Positions 50,501 to 61,300 of a DNA stretch of 64,000 nucleotides are shown here, one piece after another (position 1 is the stretch's first letter; each line of letters starts with the position of its first letter). Below the pieces are notes generated by a model. That model did no database searches. It was given only the letters and a program-made list of their open reading frames with translations, and was not told the DNA's origin. The position numbers were made by a program, and so were the translations under genes. Source of the DNA: Eopsaltria australis (taxonomy: Eukaryota; Chordata; Aves; Passeriformes; Petroicidae). Location: NCBI GenBank assembly GCA_034509425.1, contig JAVTVJ010000668.1:372001-436000 (forward strand), given 5' to 3'.

Positions 50501-53500
50501 TCTGTGAGCTTCCTAGAGGTCTGGGCTCAGATACGACACAGGTCCAGATCATTGCTATCTGTTTTTACCCATCAATCTTAATCATGACCTCACCTTTGAC
50601 CAAGAGCTGCTGACAGTCTTTCAATGCAAGTCACATCTGAATTCTTACCAATCCTTCCCTGAATACCCTCCTGCTAAAGGTGCACACTCCAAAGCACAGA
50701 CAACATAAAATGACTCCTACATATAGAAAATAAATTTACATCCGAGGAGTTCTATATTTGATAGTTAAATAGCCACAGTGGCTGTCACTCAGTTTGTGTC
50801 AGTAGCTGCTGTTAGGGTTACCAAACAACTGGCACGCTTACAGACACAGCATGGCAGTACAGAGCCTCTCTTTCTCACACAGAGAAGGTTCTGTATCTCT
50901 GCTCTGACTGTTCAGGGCAGAATCTGCATTGCTGGAAATACAAGCTGTGTGTGATCACAACCCTCAGAGGACCCTGGCAGAGGGTAAGGGAAATAGTAGT
51001 GCCAAGAGAGCACTGATATCCAAACAGAAGAGGCTGACTTTGATTAAAGCTGAAAGTGCTTTCAGAGCCAAAACACCAAGAGTCTTTTTCCCACCTGTAC
51101 CTCTCTCTTCCAGGCTCATCTGGGGCTTTACTGTATTTTCCCCTTTTTCCTGAAATGAATAATTTATGGCCCATTTCCTCACCTTTGATGCACCCCTCCT
51201 TGTCCTTTTTGTCAATGAGCAGGTAGCGGGGAGAGTCTGGGAAGAAGGGGAGGGTGAGAAGCTGAACAAGGACAGGGAGCACATTGGCTGCCAGGAGAAT
51301 TGGCCAGAGAGCCTCCACTCCAAGAACTTCTCTGAAACAAAAGCAGCAGGGTGAGAGGGGCTGGGGAGCCACGTGAGCACAGGCAGACACAGAGCCATCC
51401 CTCAGCCCTGCCGGGTGTGTCCCACCAGCTCCCACCCAGGATGTCCAGCAGGGAGAGCAGAGGGACGCTGCCTGCAGCACAGGAATTGCACGGGGTTAGC
51501 TCCTGCTGCTCAGTGCTGGGCACAGCGAGGCCACCTGTGTCCTCCTGCAGCAGCTGAGAGCTCACAGGGACCCAGCTGAAGGAAGAACCTGCAGGGGCTG
51601 ATCCCTCTGCTTCTGATCCAAACAGGCTCATGTTCCAATTATTATAAAATCTGTTATCAGCCCAGTACCAACTACCCCAAATAACAGCTGATAGACATAG
51701 GCACACATTGATATGTTAAGATATTTTAATAACAGAATAAACTGAGTGTGTTTCAGACTCTCTTACCTGAGACCCAGAGCAAATCCTACAAATTTCCCCA
51801 CAGCAATGGAGGTAGAAGCTGTAATGGCAATGAGCCCGCGGAGATTCCGTGGAGCACATTCCCCAACATACATGATATGGACATTCTGAGCTAAACCTGC
51901 AGGCACAAAGCACTGTTAGGGCACTGCAAATCCACAGAGATCTGGTGTTTTGGAGGGGACCACTATGGACAGAGCCTGTAGGGGTTGGCTCTCAGATACC
52001 TTTTTATCTGTGCTGAGGATGTGGCTGCCTGACATGAAGCATCTGCCCCATCCTGTGGCCTTGTGCCTTTGCTGAATATTTCACTAAGTAAGTCTGAGCC
52101 CCTGGGAAATCTGTCCTTCAGCAGCCTGGCCTTCTCACATTGTTTCCTACAGCCACATATACAGACAGGACTGTGCTTACTTCCCTTAGTCTTAGATGAC
52201 ATATTTCTGTGGCTATTCAGATGCTGTGTGCCTTATTTTCTGCTTGAAACCACCAAGCTGGCAAATGCTGTGCATTCTATTTGCTCAGTGAATTAATTAA
52301 TATTTATCCTCTCAATTTTTTTTTTTCTGGTTAGTATTATCCTTATCCAACTGCTCAGGGATCAAAAGCACTGGCAGAATGTAACCTTCTGAGGCATCTG
52401 GAAATTAGAATTGAAAATTCTAACTGAATTGGCCTGGAAACCATTCCCTTGTCTGTAATACGGAGGGCAGCATCAGCCACAGTGAAAAGCAACAGGAACA
52501 ACAGAGGCCAGTTCTCCATTGAGTGAGCAGGCTTCCCTGAAATATTGCATGTTTTGACTTTTTCAGGACTTGACAGCACCTTTTGTATGGACTGAATGTA
52601 AAGATAGAAGAAAGAGAAATGGAGATGTCATTCACTACTAATTTATTTATGTTTATGGTTTCTTATTTAGTTAAAAATGCATTCAGCCATCACGTCCTCT
52701 GCAGAATGTAGTAAAAAATCTGTGATCTGTTTACTCAGGCTGGTAAATCCTTGTGATCCTCAGATTCCCACTATTTAATACCACAGGCAGGAATGCAAAT
52801 TTACCTCCACACACTCCAGAAAAAAACCTTCCAGCGATGATCATCTCAAAAGATCCACACAGCCGGCTGAGTCCCATCAGAGCTGCACCCAGCAGAGCAG
52901 GGATGTTGGCAAGCAGCAGGGCCTTCTTCCTGGAATTAATTCATATTAATGTGAGCTTAAAATACTGCCCTTGCCTCATTCACAGCCTGACAGGGGTGGC
53001 ATGAATTGTGCATGGTTAAAGACTCAGTGCTGGCTTCCGAGATCAGCTACACTGAGGTGAATGGGAAATGACAATGGGGAAACTTTGTCACAGACTGGTA
53101 AATTAGTTGAAACTTTTGATGCCTCTAGTGGAGTCAATAACCTCAGTGAAGAACAAGCTTTGTGACTGGTTGCCTCTGAAATTCTCTTTAACATGCATGT
53201 ATGACTTCCCTGGACTGTATTTTCTTTGGACTTTATAAGGCAGAAGTTATGATTTTCCTTGTGATCACTGGCAGATCTTGCCATTCTGTTTCTTCATTGG
53301 TCTTCCACTGGAAGCCCTGGGCTGCTCACAATGCCACATTCCAAGCAGTGCTTCTCCCGAGACACAGTTTCTTGTTCTGCAGCTGTGGGAGTAAGCAGAA
53401 CAAGTGGTGCAATCGCTCTCCCTACCTTCCAAACCTAACAGACAAGTAGCCAGCAGACGAGGAGCCCAGGAGCCCTCCAATGCTGTAAATGGACACAATA

Positions 53501-54492
53501 ATGGACCACATCAGAGTGACCGTCTCTGCACTGGGAGAGGAGCCATATCTCTGCAGCCAGGTCTCACGGATGAAACTCTGGATGTACTTTAAAAGAAAAG
53601 AACAACAATGGACTCAGTCAGCGTGTTTTTGCATAATTGCACTGCTTTTTTGAATTCTCTTACCTGCTTGCTGGTGTTTTTGATATATTTCTGTTGATAG
53701 CCTTGGTTGAAATCTTAGCCCCAGTGAAATCAATGGGAATTTTGCCATTAACATCCCTGGAGCTGATGTTTGAGCAACGAGATCCAATGAAAAAATATAT
53801 CAATATTAAATATCAGCCATGAGTGCCAGTAAGAGAATGTAGGCTGGTCTTCTGTTTCTGTGTTAAACATGATTTTTTTTCCCTACCTGATCTTTTCCCA
53901 CCATTCCTGCTCATCCATGGTAATGGTATGAGCTGAGTGTCCTTGGTACCATCCAGGATGACAAACGCCTTCCCCAGTTTTCCTTTTCTAGCTGCAGGTA
54001 CGAGTGCTGAGCTCAGCTCTAGAGCTCCAGTCCTTCCCTGCCCTATTTCACCTTAAAGCCACTTGGAAATGGTGTGAGTGGTCAAGCACATGGTACAAGG
54101 GAGTCCCTGAGTGATGGAGAGAGGAGACTGCCCTGGGAGCAATTCAACTCACTAAGAGGGCAATGCATGACTTTATGGATATCATTCATCCTCCCCTTTC
54201 CCAGTTCTGTCACATCAGACAGAATTTCAAACCCCAAGAAACACAAGAGCAGTAGCAGCTACTCTTAGAACTAAGAAACCAAGATAAGTCTAATTTTGAA
54301 AGCAGAAGTAAAAAAGTTAGCAATTGCTTATAGAGGCATGAACTCCTGAGAAGAGTGAAATCCTGGTAGCTCACTCCTTGAGCTCTCCACGCTTACCTCA
54401 GCAGGAGAATTGATAATGGAGACCTGCAATCCATAGTGGAAAGCTCCAGTAATGCCCAGGACAAAAGCCAGGAGAAAAAGGTTGTAACTCAT
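47563..54492 (-). CDS. SLC2A11L: SLC2A11-like facilitative transporter, copy D (about 491 aa)
   Basis: A class II GLUT-like transporter and the most divergent of the four SLC2A11-like copies. Coding exons in order: 54397-54492 (start [13 protein letters not shown]), 53426-53586, 52805-52929, 51767-51896, 51183-51331, 50206-50396, 49762-49872, 49026-49127, 48609-48684, 48149-48276, 47563-47769; total 1476 bp with TAA stop. The homologous exon 2 opens at an acceptor at 54495 and carries its own ATG two codons in, so the first exon may be non-coding. Motifs: [37 protein letters not shown] (Arg kept), [29 protein letters not shown]-terminus VTRL. Differences: FIRETW lacks the sequon, TM5 reads VGFALGLR with Phe for Gln, and TM7 reads [12 protein letters not shown]. 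Exon 7 stays in frame only with a weak donor after TAC, which adds one codon. Confidence 0.88.
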
Positions 54493-54522
54493 TCTCTTGC
54501 AGGAACTAAAAACAGCAAACAA

Positions 54523-57500
54523 GTGGTTCAGCTATCCAGACATGCCTCCAAATGTCCTGTGCGTGCCTTGGGAGCTCTAACAGTTTGAGCAATTCACACA
54601 GCTGCCTCCTCTGAGAGCAAGGAAGGAAACCACAGCTACTAAAGCACAGGGCAGTGAGAGCTCTGAGCACAGGCAAAGCTCCCAGATGTCTCCCAGAGCC
54701 CAGTTACACACTTCAGTGCTCCTGCCCTCAGCTTTGGCCATCTTCATCTGCACTGTCATAGGTAACTAGCTGTGGGAGCATAGTGCAATGTGCAAGCATT
54801 TTGTGAACAATTCCATCTACTTGTCCTTTCTCCTCCTCCTTTCCCACTTGTTATCTCACCTAAATGAACATTTTGCTCAGTGATTTGGCTGAGAGTAGAT
54901 AAACATTTGGGGATTGAAGGGCATTCCTGGTTTCATAGTTTATTCACCCTTTTTTAGAACTCTCTGATAGGAGGCTTGAGAATATAGGACTGCAATGGAT
55001 GCACCTCAACCCCTCCCACTGCCACTGCTCCCTCTTACCAACTGTCCTGGGGATATTCTGGCCAGCAACGAGAGTGTGGCACTGCACCTCTATGCCTGGA
55101 ATATTTCATATTCAAACAACAACTACCAAGCATTTACAAGCTGATTTCTAATCAGGGGAATGTCATTGCTTGAATGGGCATCAAACCCCTCCACACCAAC
55201 TTGCATGCCAAGGTAGTCATCCCCACTTGCAGCCTAGGTCTTTCCTGATGCTTCCTTTTGTTACTTTGGGAAAAGTTCCTCTTTATATAGAGAAAGAGGA
55301 GCCTGAGATAATATTTCAGCACGTAATTTTGTTCTTTCTCAGTGTTTACACTCCCTTTGGTTTGTCATGAAGTTCTTGCTGCTTGGTTTGTCGTTGTTGT
55401 GTTGGTTACTGATGAAGCTGAGGATGGCTGTGAGCTGTGTGCTCCTGCCAGGGCTCTGAGCGTGCTCTGGCAGCAGCTGTGGACAGTAAGAGCTGCAGGA
55501 CATGAGTAAAGGACAACGAGGAAAGCACTGACAGAAGTCAAAGTCCAAGGACTGGCTCAGACTAGAGTGGGCTGGCTTGGGCTCCCCAAGTCATAGGCTG
55601 GGTAATCAGTGATCACATTCAAAGGAAAAGCTCCTGGCTGCTACCTTGAGCCTCAATTCAGAAAAGCCATTTTAAGCCCAGCTTGGCCAAGCCTGACAAT
55701 GCCTGTGCATCCAACTGTTGAATTATCAATTGACTCTTAAAGAGTAATGGTCATTGGCTGAAAGCTCAAGTCTGTATCCCTATAATATATGGCAGATGCT
55801 AGGAAAGTTTAATGTCAGTTTTAAACCCTGACTGTAAAATCTTCACTTTTATCCATCATTCTCAAAGGGCCTCTTTTTCCAGCAGTGTCCAAGATGGTTC
55901 TGTTAAAAGGCTTTTGAAAGTTATTCAAACAGCTTAGGGGGGAATTCCTTCTCCTGGTGAGTGGCTGCCCTTGGCAGTTCCCGAGGCTAGGATGCTGAGT
56001 GTCTTTGGAAGAACCCCAGCCCCAGCTGGGTTGCAAGTGGGAGCTGGCTTGTGCAGAGGAGCAGTGTTTGAGGAGAGCAGCACTAGTTTTCTCTAGTGTT
56101 GATGGTTATTAATCAGTCAAACAGTGCACAGTTATTTGATTTGCAAACAATATCAACTGGGAGTCTCTGAGGATGACTTTTCAAGATGTGGTTTTGCCTA
56201 ACACTTCACGTGATGAGAAAATGTGAACAAGTGTCATAGATTTTACAGTTGAAGGTGTTTTAATTCAGTATCAATTAACCAACTTGCTAAATGCTTCAAT
56301 TAAAATTTAACAATTTAGACCAAGTGAAATGTACCTACTGTTTGTGTTTGCTTAATCAGTTTATAGACCCCTGATTTCAGGCCACAGTCAGAAAAAAATG
56401 CTGCAAGTTGGAATTAGTGTTTTCTGCCACATTTACTCGCAAGACTGGCTCTAAAAGTCAGGAAGTCAAGTAAATGTGTATCATTTGTGACCAAGCCTGT
56501 TTCACACTGGCAGGTGCAGATGGCCTCTGTCCTTGCAGGGCTCTGGGAAAAGTCCTGACTCACGGGAGGAGCCACAGAAGTGGCCAAGGTGAGGACCCCT
56601 GGACACTGGAGGACTTCTCCCTTCCCTGGCCTGTGTGTTCAGCAGGGAGTGCCAGGCCTCTCCCTCTGCCCAGGCAGTCTCTCCAGCCCATCCCTGCTCC
56701 CTACCCTGCTCCCCACTGATCTGTTTCCCTTCTTCACTCTTCTCTCTTGTCTCTTGTCCTTTCTCTGGTCTCACCAAAGGAACGACAGAATATTTTGCCA
56801 CCATCATGATCCTAGTGGCACTTTTTGCTTCAATTTTGTGTTTCACTCTTTCCATCTGCCCCTCACTGCTCTCTCCAAACTATAGAAATGAAAAGTATCT
56901 CTTCAGTTCCCAATTCTGTGGAGTCCTGCTCTTGATTGTCTTGTCTCAAAATCCTGCATACATCAAAGTCTCAGTGTTTTCCAAGAGCAGAGGTAGCTGC
57001 TCTTACCCATGTCTATATATTAGTGACTTCTAAAACAGCAGCAACCACAAAGGAAAAAAAACCCTTTACTTTTATTTTTCATATGTTATAAACTTTGGGT
57101 AGTGAAAGAGAGTTCTTGAACAGACTCCTCTTCTGAGAAATAGATCTGCTGCTCCCCTCATGCCCAGCATGACAGTTAGACACTCCAGAAATGTTTACAG
57201 TCTTTTTATTCAAAAATGCTGTATTTTTCTTAAAAATGTTGTTTAAAAACACACTGAAAGAAACTTTACCTACTTGTTTTGAAAATGTACGTGTTCTTCT
57301 TTGTTGCAAACATGAGCAGTGCTGTGACTTTCACACAGTGTCCAAAGAAAAGAGGTGGCTTGATTTGAGCAGAAACTGGGAGAAACTTAATGATGGCTGT
57401 GGAAGGCCACAATAAATGAGGAGTGTTGCCCTGTTCTGTATGGAGTTAACCAAAAAGAATCAATGTCACATCTGGCTCTTTGCCAATGTGCTCTGTGGAG

Positions 57501-58351
57501 ACAGCAAGGACACGCTGCAGAGAACACTGTGGTGTGATTTAAAGCTCCACATCCAAAACAAACTGCTGCCATGCCAGCTCCTCACCACACTCAGCAGGGC
57601 ACAGCTGCAAAACCCTACCAGATGCACCAGCAGCATCCATGGGAGCAGAACAAACTGGCCTGGGGAATTACTCTGCTTTACAACATAGGACTGGAAGACA
57701 ACAAACAAGCCATGAAGAAAACCAGTCCAGAATAATTAGTCTCCAAAACAATGCCCAAAAGTCTGTTGTATAATAAGCCACTTAGCAAGTACTAGAAGCT
57801 TTCTTTCTAATCCATCTGTCACATGTTTTTATAGCTGAAAATAATTAACTGCTCACTATTGCTTAACAAGTGGGGGTCTATTTGAAATCACTTAATAACA
57901 GAAACAACGGGAGCACCAAGACAAGGTACTGAAAATTTCATCTGGTGTCTGAAAACAGAATTTAATCGCATTAATTTCTGGGTTAGAAAGCCCAGATTCA
58001 GGGGCAAGGAAAGAAGGACTTCTGAGCTGGAAGTTGCTGTTTGGAGAAATTCTGAAGACATTTGCTAAAGCATTACATGGTGTTGTATGATGGTAGGAGA
58101 ATAAGGCACCATTCTGTCACTCTCTGGATTCTAAAATATGCACGTGTTACTCAGTACTAAAAGCTGAGAACAGAGTATTGAACTTCTGCTGGAATTTATC
58201 AGTTCAAGTGTGTGTTTTCAAGGTGAACAGAAGAACCTAAGAGTAATAGACTGTCCCTAACCATACTTCTCTCTTTGTGTCCCTGCAAGGGCACTTGGCC
58301 ACTGCTGAATTCACTGCAGAATTCCCCCACATACCATCTTCCTTTCTTCTG
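54523..58351. other. Intergenic between copies D and E
   Basis: This should hold the first exon and promoter of copy D and the 3' UTR of copy E. The only first-exon candidate I see is at about 55039-55090. The upstream block pair of copies A-C is not clearly present. Other ORFs here look like chance. Confidence 0.5.
55039..55090 (-). other. Candidate non-coding first exon of copy D
   Basis: A GTAAGAGG donor on the minus strand (donor GT at 55037-55038) ends a block with an in-frame stop and no ATG. A TATA-poor AT-rich block (cctggaatatttcata, 55095-55110) lies just upstream and resembles the upstream block of the other copies. This would fit a 5' UTR exon followed by translation start in exon 2. 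The support is weak. Confidence 0.25.
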
Positions 58352-61300
58352 CTACAATGTGGTGGTTTTGATCTCCTCAGGGCCTTTATAAAAACCTGCA
58401 CGGGTCTTAGATTTGAAGTTCCGTTTCCTGAACTCCTCCGAGATTTCCAGGAAGGACTTTCCCTTTGTCTCAGGAAGGAAAAACCAAACGTAGAGGGCAG
58501 TGCAGACACAGACCACAAGGAATGGGATGTAGCAGAAATGTGCTAGACTCTTCTGAGGAGGAGGAAAAAACAAGACAGTGTTGGTGACATTCTGTGCAAT
58601 GACAAACAGGCCACTAATCCCTATTCCTGCATGGTCTAAAGTCACCCAGGGAGTATTTCTGTGAATCCTGGTCAGGGCCTCACATGCCTGGATGCAACAG
58701 CTCCCCAGCGTAGATTGGGAGATTTGACATAGCAAGAACAGTATTTTGAAATGTCTTTTTCTGTCTTTCTCTCTATATATTGTTGTACAGAATGGGAGCC
58801 CTCAGTAGGAAATAGGACAGGAATTAATATTGTGGAGTTCTGCTCCCTTTTGCTTCAGGAATCACCTTAGGGAATGGTGCCAGGGTCTGGCAAAGGGAAA
58901 TTACATCCCACCTTTAGTTCCAGCTGTTCTCAACAGAGGACAGAGGAGGAATATTGATCATCCATGCCCCAAATGATTCCACTCCCAACATCAAACCAGA
59001 AATCACCATAGGGAACATGGAGAGAGTTTGGTTTAGAGGAGTTCTGGCTGCTGTCCTCGTAAAGATACTTTCCAAAGAATGCTATCTTGCTGCTTGCAAT
59101 ATTCTCTTTTCCTGGTCACTACCAGGGCCTCTTCCTTGTACAGAACTCTAAAGAGCTGCCTTGCTTTGGGAACGCACCACAATGAATGGAAAGGCTGTTC
59201 CAACCAGGAACAGGTTGAACCAGAGCAGGGAGCCACAGATCATGTAAGCAGCTGGTCGGGACATTTGATCAAAAACCTCTGTGGGCAGAACTCCTGTAAC
59301 ACCAGCTGGAAAAAGAAATGGCAAGAAAGTTAATAATACTGTTGACATTACATTAAAAACAAGAGAACACATCTTAACAAGAAAACCCAACACGAAGTAT
59401 AAGAGGTGAATTTTTAGATTAAATATTAAAGACTGAGTAATTATTCAAACTTTCTCATGTTAGAATGAGCTGCCAGGAAAGGTTTTGTAATCCACATTAT
59501 TCTTACCAGAACCCAACGATGAGAAAGGCTTATAATTAATTCAACCCCATGGCCCTGTAGGGACTGGGACAAGAAATTATTGCCAGCTTGTGTGGCATGT
59601 GACACTGGCAGCTTGCTTCTATTCTTACCTGCCTTCCTTCAAACTCACGTGAACAAACAGAGTCTCACATCTACATATTCACCATGCAAATATCCACAAC
59701 AGCCTGTGTATTCCCACCCCCAGAAACTCATGGATTCTGCCATGGAAAGACATATTAGTAGGCTAACAAGCAGACGTGGAAATTGTGCAAGAAAATAATC
59801 AGATGGCATAGCCAACAATTTCTAAGATTAAAGTGAAGCATTAGAAATGCTGGTTTACAGCCCTGATGGACCAGGCAGCAAATCAAAACATTGCCATCTA
59901 TTTAAGCCATCTATTTAATCATCTATTAAGTGATTAAGAATCACTTCCAAGTGCCTTGGTCCAATAGCCAAGATGACTGTGAGGGGGAATGCCCCAGAGA
60001 GAAAGGGGCACAGCCTGGCCCTGCACAGCACTGACTCACCAGGGCCACCCAAACCCCTGTGGAGCAGCCAAACACCACCAGCTGAAAGTGCCTCGTTCCT
60101 TTGAGTGCTCTGGAGCTAAAGAAGGTCTGAGAGTTTCCATAAGATGCCTGCACACGTCTCCAAGCCCCTGCAGTACCCAAAAGTTCCACTGAAAACACTG
60201 AGGGCACTGACCTGGTCCGATTCCAAAGCTCAGGATATAGGCGAAAATGCAGGCCATGCTGAGATAAGGCATCCAGCTAATCTGAGTCTACAGCCACAGA
60301 GACCAACGGAAAACCAGTGAGGGCACTTCACTGACCTGCCACCACTGAACACCCCAGTCATATAAAAGGCAAAGCCCAACTCCATGCCACTTAAAGAATT
60401 CAGGAAAGTTTGTTACCTGCTGGCTCAGAGCGACCATGAAGACAATGGCCCATCCTGCCATGAAGATGTATCCCCCCAGCAGCAGCGGCCGCCGACCGGC
60501 GTAGTCTATAATCATGTTCTGCACAAAGCAACAGTGAAATAAAGCAAGATATTTAACCTGTGTTTGTATTTCCTGCCTCTCTCCTCTTTACATTTCAATA
60601 CTCCACGCCTAGTTCGCTCTACAATAGCTTTCAGTACGTTGTCTGCTTCATAGTAAAAACTCAGAGGAAAGTTCTGGTGGCAGGAGTCAGGCAAGAAGGG
60701 TGTTCAGGGGAGATGAGGATGGCCCAGCTGTGCCTAAACACAGCTGGACACAAAGCAAGAGAGTTACACTTGTTAGAGATTTCAGACAGTGATGGCAATG
60801 CAATGTCTGACCAAACACCTCTGCATTAACTCTCTGGCTGTGGGTGCTGAAAGACAGCTTGGCTGCTGTGCTTAAAGGGCTTCCTTGGCATGAAGAGCAA
60901 TGTAAACCCCAAATTTGTAATGAACAGCCTCCTCCCTGCCTCTCAGAGTGCACTGAGAGTCTCACACAAGTGACAGATGTGATCAGCTCACAGCTTCCCG
61001 TGCCGATTACAACATAGGGGATTTTGTCCTGAGGAATTCCAGCCTCTTGGAACACATAAGCTGCATAAAAATACATCTGTGGAGAGAAGAAAGGAGAGAG
61101 CAGTAAGGAAAGACATCCGAAAACACATCCCATTGTTTTTCCTGAAGAACCATGCAGAGTGACTGACGTGCTGTCATACAGGCCATTTTGACAGCATCCT
61201 TCTGAATCTTCCCTTAATGCACAGCTGCATTTTGGGAACCAAACATCCGCCACGTGAAGATCTCCACAGGCAGAGAGACGCTGTTTGTTCCTCTCCTGCT

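Noticed and set aside
56580..57033. ORFs at 56.5-57.0 kb as a first exon or gene upstream of copy D
   Set aside because: No donor site joins them in frame to copy D exon 2, and the sequence is a Pro/Ser/Leu-rich pyrimidine tract.
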